Of a stretch of 64,000 bases of DNA, positions 54,150 to 64,000 are shown one piece after another. Position 1 is the first letter of the stretch. The number at the start of each line of letters is the position of its first letter. The notes below the pieces were generated by a model. It saw only the letters and a list, made by a program, of their open reading frames with translations. It searched no databases and had not been told where the DNA came from. Origin of the DNA: Dolomedes plantarius (taxonomy: Eukaryota; Arthropoda; Arachnida; Araneae; Dolomedidae); contig OU015501.1 of NCBI GenBank assembly GCA_907164885.2, positions 18,693,117-18,757,116 on the forward strand, in the 5' to 3' direction. The position numbers were made by a program, and so were the translations under genes.

Positions 54150-55443
54150 CTGTCTATAACGGCTCATAAAACATATTGCCTATGATATAGGTACGTTTTA
54201 GGATCACATGCCTCAAGGAATTCCAAATCATGGGAGCATTAAAAAAATGCTAATTAAAACTTTAATATTCAGATATTAAATATTTACGCTCATAAAATTT
54301 CATGTCTGTGTGTTAATTAAAACGGCTTCTTACTAACTAATTAAATAAATTCAGAGGAGTAATGTAGCATAATTTTAATTTTTCATACAGAGAGAAATAT
54401 TTTCATAAGTTAGATAAAAGAAAACTTTTGAGCTTATATTTTTAAAAAGAGATCCGTGGTCTTAGAATAGAAGAAGAGAAAAACCTTTCGTAATGAATAT
54501 TAAACTAAAATTGTAGTTTGTAAGAATGAAGAATTTTTCAGAGGCAGGTAAAAAATTCATAAAACAAGTCGAAAATAATTTTTGAACAAAAATTTTGATA
54601 CGCATGCACGAGTTTCTTTTGCATCAAAACGTTGATGGGCAAATTGAAAGATTTCTTTAAATTAAATTGTCGAACGGGATATAAATATCAAGGCACAGAA
54701 AATTAAATTTTATTTTTTGTTAAACCTTGTGAATCGCTATTATAAAATATGAACTTTTACCCTTCTAAATATCATTTTAGTCACCATAAAAACGTTTTGC
54801 GTCGAAGCTTTTGATTCTTGTAAATAAAGTAGAGTTCTCGAAAATTTGTAAAAGTTATATGGCAGGACATTATTTGATTCTTAACATAAATGTAAATTCA
54901 GTAGTTAGAAAAAACAATCCTGGGTTTGGAGAAAGAATCTATCTTGTGAGTCGGATCGTTTTCTCAACGTGTAGGGCTTAGATTTATTTTAAGATAAATT
55001 TATTTAGCTTTTGTTGATAGGTCAAATGTTAAGAATAGTTCCAATAGAAAAAAATCCCGATTTGATGTGACTGAAAATTTCTGCACGTTATCATAACCGT
55101 ACGAAACTGTTGAACTTGCATGTTGAAATTTAATTGTTTGCGGACTGTCAGGCCCAAGCAAAATCTAACATTTATCATTCTTGTTACGTAAAAAGAATGT
55201 AATTCTTATAATAACAAAGTTTTAATCCGTAAGTGACATTTTTGAGAGCCAAGTAAAGTTACGAAACCTGGGGAAATTAGGAAGGCTAATTAGACAGGAT
55301 GATTTAATGCTGTAATGGAGGGGAAGTCTGTTCGAAAAACAGATAATTACAGATAGTTATTCCCTTTAATAAATAGCTTGGGCACACGACAGAAAAACAA
55401 TGGAAACAATTGATGAATAGTCAGAATTTAAAGAAATTCTTAC

Positions 55444-55467
55444 CTCTTCGTCTTCCGTAACTCCTCG
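55444..55467 (-). CDS. orb2: CPEB2-4 24-nt microexon
   Basis: Twenty-four bases lie between TTCTATTTATGCAG and GTAAGAATT. With one base from the previous exon and one given to the next, they read RSYGRRR followed by a split glycine codon, giving RSYGRRRG-RSPFF across the junction. Vertebrate CPEB2-4 genes have a 24-nt alternatively spliced neuronal microexon at this exact position encoding an RxYGRRRG peptide (from memory). In human CPEB4 its skipping has been linked to autism and to condensate behaviour. Phase 1 at both ends makes it skippable in frame. UGC occurs inside the acceptor (AUGCAG) and again near -28, motifs used by SRRM-type microexon regulators. Confidence 0.9.
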
Positions 55468-56663
55468 CTGCATAAATAGAAATTTAAAATTAGCACACAA
55501 AATTACATGAATCAATTACAGAAAAAAGAACCACGAAATCAAAGCTAAAGCTCCGTAATTGGCAAAGAATTAAATGCAATGCAGTCTTTACTTCTAGTGC
55601 TTTAGAAATCGAACGTTACTAGGCAAAACATTAAAGCAGTAGTTAAAAAGATAAAGAAAAAATGTTTCGATTAAGCAGAAATTAAATATGGCACCCACAA
55701 AGCAAATGCTTGATAAAACGGATAAGTGCACAACTTACTAGTTAACAGTTTTCCACAACGACTGTAAAATACATAAAAAGTTTCATATACCAGTTAAATA
55801 TTGCAAAAATTTACCCACGACACTCCCTGATTACACTTCTAAAAGGTTTCATACGTCAAAAGTAAAAACAACAATAGCAAAATTTCATATTCAAACTTTA
55901 CCACTTTTTGAATTAAAGGAGCGAAAGGAAAACATGCTCATAATAAAAGACATGGGTGTTTTTGAAGAATTTAATGTCACGTAAGGATTTGAGAATTTTC
56001 CAAAGGCCACAAAAAAAGGGAAAATATGAAAGAGGAAATAAGGACAAAATTTAAACGACTATTTTACTACAAAATACTTTAAAACCGATTCAGGAAATAT
56101 CGCGTATTACTCAGTACAGACGCTTGCGCACAAATCAGGTTCACATGCTCACTCACACACACGCAAACACTTCATACATTACTTTAGTGTCCTTCAACAG
56201 TCATTTATAGTTTATAGTGAAATTCAGCTTCGTCAGTGAAACAAGCTGATAGCATAAATGATAAAATTTACAAAGAAAAAGAAAGTCTTAATAATTCCAT
56301 TTTGTGAATAGAAAGTATAAAATTAAATGTTCGACCTTATTTTTCAAAATGTTTAGCAATGAGTGCTTAGTGTGATTCCGATTGGTAGAATGTGAGTAGA
56401 GTGAGAATTTACATTAAATACGTTATTCCCTATAATAATAACGAAGCTAAATAATATTAAAAATTAGGAAAAGGGGGACAACGTGGAAAAGAAAAATAAT
56501 ACACAAAACATGAAAACATGCTTACTAGTTGAAAAGCAATTGAATAAAATAGTGAAAAGATAAGAAATGGAAAATGAAGCAAAATGGAATAAGAAGTGTA
56601 ATAAAGAAATCCATGCAAAGAAAGGATAATGAAAAGAAAAGCTTGTTGCTTGTTAGAAATTAC

Positions 56664-56720
56664 CTCTGGGGAATTTCTTGGTACCATTGTATTTCTGAGA
56701 GGCAAAATCCACAGAAGAAC
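56664..56720 (-). CDS. Candidate 57-nt cassette exon of CPEB
   Basis: CTCTTTGTTTAG precedes 57 nt ending CCCCAGAG|GTAATT. In phase 1-1 it is open and reads SSVDFASQKYNGTKKFPR. Splicing to the microexon would create ...FPR-A-RSYGRRRG, and the split alanine matches the alanine before RTYGRRRG in vertebrate CPEB4 (from memory). Length divisible by three, correct phase, good splice sites and higher GC than the intron support it. There is no sequence homology I can name, so it remains a candidate. Confidence 0.4.
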
Positions 56721-56850
56721 CTAAACAAAGAGGGCCTTATAGCTTATGACACAGAGTAAAGTTGTCCAAGATGGACACAAGCTGAAAAGTATTTTTCACC
56801 CTTACTGACACTCAAAATTAAAGACATGGTGAAAATCAACTTTAAGTTAC

Positions 56851-56919
56851 CTATCCCAAACTGATCTCCGAATGCATAACGTTGACAATGTAACATATTT
56901 GGCGGCATTATCCTCAGCA
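56851..56919 (-). CDS. Candidate 69-nt cassette exon of CPEB
   Basis: TAGCTTTTGACAG precedes 69 nt ending TTTGGGATAG|GTAACT. In phase 1-1 it is open and reads LRIMPPNMLHCQRYAFGDQF then GI. The intron to the next candidate exon would be only 130 nt. Phase and length fit the neighbouring cassette pattern, but the peptide matches nothing I recognise, and the acceptor pyrimidine tract is moderate. Confidence 0.3.
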
Positions 56920-58171
56920 CTGTCAAAAGCTAGGAAATTCCACTCCTCAACAAAAAATATCATGAATGTTTAAAATTAGAAATAAATAAAACTAAAAAAT
57001 AAAACAAAAAATTATATGAAAAAATTTCACGAAATGCTATTTCATTTCATTCCATTATTCGACATTTTTTTGAAGAAAAAAAAGAATCGAAATTGAACAT
57101 CAAATATAACTTCATTAAAGCCAAGTTGCTGACGCATTTTGTAAAAAATTACCAATATCATCGAGTTATCATATATGAGTTATCATATATGAAAGAAAAA
57201 CTTGGGTCTAAAATGACAGAAAAGAATTTCAAAGATTCAGTTTTCACCTCTGAAATTAATAAAGTTAAACTAGATATATTTGCTCATTTTTGAAAGTCAT
57301 GCGAAAATGCCATCACAAATGAATAAAGCTCTACTTGAAAAAAATTGAAACATAGTTAGTTCGATCGACGTTTAAATTTCAGTTTTAAAATTTAAACCTT
57401 TAATTGACATTCATGAAATGCAAGCATACACATTCTCATATACACATATAAACAGGGACGAGGAAATGATATTCTCAAACTAAACTTTCTAAATAAATGA
57501 AAAGCAACGAGTAAAAGGAGGCCGAAAGACTAGAATGGCTTCTGAAACAAGTCGATAAAAATCGTTTTAAACATTGATCTGAATTTTGACCTCCTATAGT
57601 TAAAATGTCCATACCTTATTTGCCAATAAGAAAGTTATTCAGAACATATAGGAAAAAAAAAAAATCAATACTAACAATCTCTTATGAAGAGTTCCCTCTT
57701 AACGATAACGTTTGGCCTGCAGCTAAAATGGATGTTTTAATAAAATGACTAAAAAATAATTAGTAGATAACTAGCAGAGATGAGTCAGTAAATTCTTTCA
57801 TAATTGGGATAAACAATATACCAATTATAGTACAATTTTGATAAGGTGATAAGACATAAAGGTCTAAAAATAAACAGTATAAAAGAAAAGTTTCACTACG
57901 TGTACAAGTACCTTCTAAGTCGTTATGCTAAAAATATACATATTTACTTCAAGATCAGCTAAAGGTTTTTATGAAGGTTGAAAAACTAATTCAGTAAAGG
58001 AAATATAATGTGCATCAAAACTGAAAATTGTTTGCTACTGTATGAATAACTTTGTGCAATTTATATTTCCTATAGAACCAACAGCGCAAAAAATATACAT
58101 CCCAAATTTTGAAAGCCATACCACGAAACACTAAAATTGCATTATACACAATTAAATACCTTTTTATTGAA

Positions 58172-58353
58172 ATTAAATTAATGAACTTTGAATAATGGTA
58201 GTTACATAATGAAAAAGCCTAAACGATAATAAAATTTTATACATCGAAAAAAATCTTTTAGCCGATAAAAAATTAGTTCATTTGGTAAACAAACACTACG
58301 CAAAAATAGCACCTGAGGTAGAAAATTCTCAGCGTACATTTTAAAGCAAATTA
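58172..58353. repeat. Direct duplication, copy 1
   Basis: AATTAATGAACTTTGAA, ATCTTTTAG, TTCATTTGGTAAACAAACA and CTCAGCGTACATTTTAAAGC occur in the same order here and at 60058-60256. This copy abuts the Tc1/mariner fragment. Confidence 0.8.
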
Positions 58354-58461
58354 AAGTAAAAAACATACTATTGGCCGGGAAACACTAACCAAAACATAAT
58401 TTTATGGTGTTTGTAGGGAATACAGACGGTCGTTCGCACTTTATGGAAGCAATTTTGATAG

Positions 58462-58752
58462 TTAAGTTTTATGTATAAATGCCGTATTTTTTGCGGCGAT
58501 TTGCTTCTGTCTGACAGCCATGGTTCTTGACAAAAGCTCTGGCTCGAATTTTCCATGAAAGTAAACTTTTCTTAGTACTGTCATATCAATTTTACCCCAT
58601 CCCTCTTGGACCGTTTTCCAAAGTCCGTTTAGTGTTCTTGGATGCCGTTTTTCTAAAGCTCGTTTTAATAAAAGGAAAGCACAAAAGCACATTGGAGAAA
58701 CATCAGGTGATTTTACAGGTATTTCATTAAATGGGTTACACTTTATTCCCAT
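58462..58752 (-). pseudogene. C-terminal fragment of a Tc1/mariner transposase
   Basis: A 96-codon - strand frame contains PVKSPDVSPMCFCAFLLLKR, then ALEKRHPRTLNGLWKTVQEG and WGKIDMTVLRK. SPD(V/L)(S/N)P is the block bearing the third acidic catalytic residue of Tc1/mariner DD(E/D) transposases, and the following LLKRAL..R.PRTL.GLWK..QE.W segment is the usual C-terminal part. The N-terminal DNA-binding domain and first two catalytic aspartates are not found upstream, and no terminal inverted repeats are recognised, so it is a dead remnant inside the CPEB intron. Confidence 0.8.
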
Positions 58753-60057
58753 GTCTGATTCTTTCTTTGCTAAACAAGCGGCAGTTGATTTTTAATACTA
58801 AAGTTGATATATGAAAGGAGTGGATATTTACGTTAAGGATTACCAGTGTTGAAAAAATCAGGTTATTTATACTTTTTGATTGCCTGGCATTTAATCGTTA
58901 ATTTAAGGGAACAATAAAAATAAATATTTAATAACGCCTATTACTATGGTGTATTGCTATCCGCTTAATGCTGACGTGCAACATTCAACATTATATGTTA
59001 GGTTTGATTGTAGTAATCTTAAAAACAAAGCCACTTAATTCCGTAAAAGATAGAAATATCACGCAATATACGTTACACAAAAACAATGTAATTTGCAGAT
59101 TTTGTTTCAAGAATTTTGTTCCAAAACGTTTTCACGAACTTTAGAGAAACCGAATTAAAAGGTTAAAAAATTTTCTTTTCTTTTAAGAACATAAGATGAG
59201 AAAACAAATTCCTAGTTTACTGAAAGTGCAACAAAGTCATCGTTTAATTAAAAATCACAAAAGAAGTAATGCTTTGTGAGGAGACTGCGTGAATAGGTGA
59301 AAAGTATCAACGAATATACTCAATTGATAACACTTTTCAGTAGGCACTGGGAAGAGCGAAAAGGTCACAAGTAATAAACTTTATAATGTTTAGAATAGCT
59401 TTCAAATACTCTCGATCACTCAGAAAAAAAGAAACGATCAGCACTAAACTATTCATTACTTTTAGCACTCGTTACCTAACTTTTATTTTTATTATACGCA
59501 TTCAAGAATCAGCTGATATTTAAAATTTTAAAACAGCAGAAATTTCAAATATTACGGATACTCGGCTCATTTTTTTTTTCCAAGCAGATGATGTATTATA
59601 TTCCACAATACAAGAGAAAGATAAGTATATCTATTTTGTATGTATCTATTATTGGATGAAAAAGAGACGGCACTTCATTCAAGAAAAGTAATAGAACAGC
59701 CGAAATCAAAGGTTCGTATTTTCCGCTACACAGAAAGAATAATAATAATAATTAAATAAAGAAAAAAAACTTTACCTCCCCCCTCTGAATTAAGAAAACT
59801 TTTCGAGGTTTGGCGACTAATAAAAAGGGATGAAAGATAGTGCCATTTTATTTCCCCCTACGAATTCTACACAAATAATAAAAAGCGTATACGCAAGACA
59901 CGAAAAATTCTAATGTCTGCTGAGATTAACGAAATGGTATCGTCAGATAGTATATTAGGATAGAGTTTTCGTCAGAAGTGAAATTACTGTAAAGGTTAAA
60001 AGCATAATAATCTTCAAAATTAATTTTCGAACTCATTAACAATTATGTTATGTATAA

Positions 60058-60256
60058 TTAAATTAATGAACTTTGAAAAAAGGTAGTTACATTGTACGAA
60101 AGCTTAAACGTCAATAAAATCTTATAAATCTAAAAAAATCTTTTAGTTCTAAAAAATCTTTTAGTTGATAAAAAATTATTTCATTTGGTAAACAAACAAT
60201 ACGCTAAAATAACAGCTGAGGTAGGAAATTTCTCAGCGTACATTTTAAAGCAAATA
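60058..60256. repeat. Direct duplication, copy 2
   Basis: Diverged copy of 58172-58353, about 1.9 kb away, with a small internal duplication of AAAAAATCTTTTAGTT. Similarity stops after TTTAAAGCAAAT, so the transposase fragment was not part of the duplicated unit or was lost here. Confidence 0.8.
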
Positions 60257-61545
60257 ATCATGAACACCTTCGCAGAATACTATAATTCAAATAAATATTA
60301 CACCCTCTATATTTTAATATTTTTTTATGGATATATAAAGAGTTCTCGTTGGATGATTGCAGAAATTATGAAACTTATGTTGTTGGGACGCATTTACATA
60401 TGCATAAAGAAAAAACTTATAAAATTTGTATTAAATTGTCCTATCTATATTATATATCCTAAAGAACTAAAAAAAAAAATAAACACACTAATAAAGAGTT
60501 CATAAATACTATAATGTCCGTAAGGAAGATCAAATATTTTCAAAAGTAAGCAGGAGTTTCATGGAAGCAAATAAGAAAACTGAAGTAACATTTTATTAGC
60601 CCATCAGTGAATTGCATAGGTACTTGTCACACTTCACAATATCTATTGTCATACTACACACTATCAATGGCAGGAAAGACACAGGAAAATAACATAAAAT
60701 TCAGTAAAGGGAAAATATCATACGATTCATAATTAACAATTCAAGTACAAAGTAAAGCAAGTAATTTGATTTATGGGAATATAAACTGGAAAGTGGTCAC
60801 ATGGAATAATTAATTATATATATATTAAGTAACAGAATGTAATAAGGATCAACGGTTTACAAAATTTTTTTATATGAAATATATAGAAAGATTAGGGTTG
60901 ATTATAATTAAAGATTTATCTTTGATTATCAACTGACAAAGGCATGTATGAATCGTATGACTTATTATTCGATCATTTCCTTCTGTTAACGGAAGAAAAT
61001 ACGATTAAAACATCGAATTTTTATTCCAAAATATAAATTATATATATATTTTTCGCAATCAAATGAAATTACACTACTCCAATATACATCAATGAAAAGA
61101 AAAAGACGAGAGAAATGAAACGGAAAAAAAACCAATATTGACCACCACATGCAAGATATGAAGATCATTCACCCTTGAATTATGCTTCAAACTGTAAGGT
61201 TATCAAGAGAAAGGAAGAGAAGAAAATGAACACTGATCAAGCCTGAAGAAGTGATGTTAACAGGAATTCAGAAGATAACAGAAAGAAGAGAGAAAGAGAG
61301 ACAACTTATTAATTTTTGAAAGAGAGAAAAAGTTTTCTCAGTATAAAAATTGGAAACAATACTTACAAAAAATACATTTTATTTTCACGTGATACTACAC
61401 CCTGCAAAATGATGAACAGTAGGACGATGTTGAAATTCAAAAGAAGGATCTTGAAATCATCTTTCTCCAATAACACTAAGAAGACAAGATCAAAACATTT
61501 TTCAGGACTGAAAGCCATTTCACTCGTGACGAAATTCACATGAGG

Positions 61546-61612
61546 TAGAGTAGCTTAAGTGACCAGAGCACTCGTCTGTAGATCAAGAAATCCAAACTTT
61601 CGTCCATACAAA
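61546..61612 (+). repeat. Degenerate tRNA-like segment, probable SINE head
   Basis: GTAGCTTAAGTGACCAGAGC followed by ACTCGTCTGTAGATC and AAGAAATCC resembles the D arm and anticodon arm of a tRNA. The box B region is decayed (AACTTTCGTCC). No tRNA could be made from it. It is probably a truncated tRNA-derived SINE. Confidence 0.35.
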
Positions 61613-61757
61613 ACTTTACACTCTCACACCAAAATATGAAGGAAATTAAACTAAAAGTTCTGTCTTCTAAACAGGTTCAGAGTTGTAAGCGAATCTGCAA
61701 ACTAAAAAACTTATTCACAATAATTTGAAGTACACATCGCATCAAAAATATCCTAAC

Positions 61758-61800
61758 CTGAAGGAATAGATCTATGCGATAAATGAAGGAGGTCACTCAT
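61758..61800 (-). CDS. Candidate alternative first exon of CPEB
   Basis: An ATG at 61800-61798 opens MSDLLHLSHRSIPS and reaches CTTCAG|GTTAGG with one base over, so it would splice in frame to any of the phase 1 exons downstream. Fly orb2 is known to use alternative short N-termini (Orb2A and Orb2B). Against it: a non-consensus donor, no recognised promoter, and short length. Confidence 0.25.
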
Positions 61801-62333
61801 GTTAAGTAATCACAAACGAAAAAAAAAAATATATGTATAATAAATCCGTCTATTGAAATAAAAGATGTAAGTAGTAGCAGGTTTAATACACATTTAATAA
61901 GACCCTAAATATAGCAAAACTGTAATTCGAGGTAGGTCAAGCGACAGAGTCATGTAATAAAGTTCGACATGTATAAGAATTATCGCGGAATTATTTGTGC
62001 ATTTGAGGGAGAAATTCAGCCAAGAAAGGCTAATAAAATATTGGTTTCACTAAAAAAATATTTTCAGTAGAACATAATTAGATTGTCCACGAAGCAAGAC
62101 TGAGATTGAGACATAGCGACTCAGATTCAGGGGCACTAGTATTTTAGCTGCAGAAATATAGAAAATCTGGCTCATTGTCATTATTACCAAAGTTGGCTAA
62201 GACTCATTTTCCCTGTAAACGAACGGAAGAAAACTGCTGAAGCGCCATGCTTCTATACAAGCATCAATTGGTAAAGGTTATATGAAAATGTGTTTCTTTG
62301 TCTCATTAAACGCCGGTCAAAGCTTCAATTTTT

Positions 62334-62370
62334 TGGGGGGCACCATAATAAAAATGGACAGTTAGATGTG
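62334..62370 (+). repeat. Scrap of the poly(A)-tailed SINE family
   Basis: GGGGGGCACCATAATAAAAA followed by TGGACAGTTA matches the body of the SINE at 10560-10818 (CCCATAATAAAATGGACAGT). Confidence 0.5.
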
Positions 62371-63225
62371 GCATCCACCGCCAAGTTTCCTTTTCGAAAA
62401 CTACAGACTATCAAAATAAACAAATTAAAAAAATTTATAAATGTGAATTGTTAACAATAAGTGTTCAACTCGTATGAAAATATTAGTAAAAATGATTGAC
62501 TTTAATCATAATACAACTTTTGATAATCATTTTGGAATTAACGCTTTTTTAAGACTAAGTGTTCCTTTTGGTTAGGATAACTTTCTGATGAGAAGTGTAC
62601 AAGACTGATGATTCGATATAATGCGAAATAAATAATATACATGACCTTAAAAAATACAACTTATTTCTGAACTTAAAACATTTATCCAGGACCATCATTC
62701 CTGTAAAAGTTTTAAGTATATTTTTTCCTCCCAATCCTCCGAAGAATTCAAAAAATAAATAAATTATAATACATAATAAACAAAATGAAAATGATGCAAG
62801 TAAACTAATGAAAACATAATAAAATAAGAAAACATGATGAAAACGGTGTTTTAAACGGGTTTTAATAGACCCAAATTACTTTTAAATATGCAACTTATCA
62901 TAATTATGGTTACATCAGAATATAATTCTAAAAGATAGAGTCCCTAAAGTTTTTTTTTGAGACAATCATTAACAGATTTGAAAATCCAGAAACAAAGTCT
63001 TCGTTAAAACCACGATACTCATAGCAAAACTTAATTATTTCGAAATGTTTGACAGTTACTGCATGCTAAAAGCATTATTTTACTCCAAAAATTTTAATTT
63101 TTTTTATATCCTACCTTCATATAACTTTCCTAAAATCTTGACAACGCTTATAAACCACGAAATTCACGTAAAACTGGAAAACGCGATAAAGGAGATTAAA
63201 GTGTGTGTGTATGTATGTATGTATG

Positions 63226-63466
<241 letters not shown>

Positions 63467-63862
63467 CTTATTTATCGGGCAATGTAATTCATATGAAAAT
63501 TTGAACCGGAACCATGCACAAGGTTTCTTTGCGTTTTTAGGCTTCAATAATAATAAAGGCCCTTAATACCGCAATTAATACATTTATATAAATCTCCCTC
63601 TCTATCTATATATAATTTTAACACCGTTAAGTAATCAGAACAACAATTTGACGTAAATGAAAATTCAGAAAATTTTAAGCAGCTTTAACGAAGACCTTTT
63701 ACCATACTATTCAACGAAAAATTTGCATAAATTGCATGCAAATGATAGCCCCAAATTTTTAATTGCCTTAATAAATGTACAAAAATATAGAAAGGCACTA
63801 CAAATAAAAAAGTTTGATCTATGAAACACGGTCAATATAAAAAGTAAATTAAAAGTATTTAC

Positions 63863-63913
63863 CTTGCATATTCCCCATACTTTGAATATTGTTTGCAGTA
63901 TAATTCATATAAC
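63863..63913 (-). CDS. CPEB 51-nt exon upstream of the microexon (probable)
   Basis: Strong acceptor TTTTTGTTTTTGTAG and donor ATGCAAG|GTAAAT bound 51 nt. In phase 1-1 it is open and reads YMNYTANNIQSMGNMQ, an asparagine/glutamine/methionine-rich peptide of the kind found in the low-complexity N-terminal half of Orb2/CPEB2-4. The frame and phase match every downstream exon. From memory, vertebrate CPEB4 also has a 51-nt optional exon just upstream of its 24-nt microexon; I cannot align the peptides, so this may be only a length coincidence. Confidence 0.6.
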
Positions 63914-64000
63914 CTACAAAAACAAAAACAAATGATCATTTAAATAAAAATATTCATAAGCAATATAAAATATATGAACAAACTAGAAATTTTCAATAAG
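63914..64000 (-). other. CPEB intron running off the window
   Basis: AT-rich sequence upstream of the 51-nt exon. The remaining N-terminal exons must lie beyond 64000. Confidence 0.5.

Noticed and set aside
58527..58730. + strand frame of 67 codons
   Set aside because: Antisense to the Tc1/mariner transposase fragment, whose protein pattern is on the - strand.
59771..59850. Donor-like GGGAG|GTAAAG with acceptors upstream on the - strand
   Set aside because: The only lengths available (41 or 9 nt) give either a broken phase or a trivially short glycine insert.
61386..61420. Segment with strong splice-like ends (TTTTGCAG and GTAAGT) on the - strand
   Set aside because: It is 35 nt, not divisible by three, and has a stop in the phase shared by CPEB exons. 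It could only be a non-coding exon.

Overview
This is eukaryotic nuclear DNA, most likely from an arthropod. A chelicerate, perhaps a spider, is my best guess but is not proven. The reasons are an AT-rich base composition, very long (TA)n arrays, GT-AG introns of 0.1 to about 9 kb, dense DNA-transposon debris and tRNA-derived SINEs, and two arthropod-like multi-exon genes. There are no operons, CRISPR arrays or bacterial signals. Most open frames of 60-100 codons here are chance frames or microsatellite translations.

Two genes are supported and they converge tail to tail. On the + strand is a clarin-like four-transmembrane protein: an exon at 11483-11671, a final exon at 20517-20788, and a tentative upstream exon at 3254-3347. 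On the - strand is the C-terminal half of a CPEB2-4/Orb2-type cytoplasmic polyadenylation element-binding protein. Its certain exons, in transcript order, are 55444-55467 (a 24-nt microexon), 49635-49817, 47528-47617, 47285-47403, 47036-47150, 44969-45150 and 40743-40970. They encode RRM1, RRM2 and the cysteine/histidine ZZ-type zinc domain. All intron phases agree. A likely exon at 63863-63913 and weaker candidates at 56851-56919, 56664-56720 and 50249-50275 are all phase 1-1, so each could be a cassette exon. An ATG-initiated candidate first exon lies at 61758-61800. The low-complexity N-terminus of CPEB lies mostly beyond the right edge.

Region by region: 1-11.4 kb is flanking DNA or intron with hAT-like, Tigger/pogo-like and Harbinger-like remnants and two SINEs. 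From 11.7 to 20.5 kb is the clarin intron, packed with repeat family R1 (three head-to-tail copies plus inverted ones), two R2 copies, a 3-unit tandem repeat and a Tigger-like element. From 20.8 to 25.5 kb is clarin 3' UTR or downstream DNA with two adjacent short inverted-repeat elements. From about 25.5 to 40.7 kb is a long AT-rich tract nearly free of transposons just past the CPEB stop codon, probably a very long CPEB 3' UTR. From 40.7 to 64 kb are CPEB exons and introns, the introns carrying a second copy of the Tigger-like element, a hAT-like element, a Harbinger-like miniature, a Tc1/mariner transposase fragment and (TA)n arrays.

The two genes have no known joint function. CPEB2-4/Orb2 proteins control translation of target mRNAs in germ line and neurons. 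Clarins are membrane proteins of sensory cells. Their convergent 3' ends may share a terminator zone near 25.5 kb.
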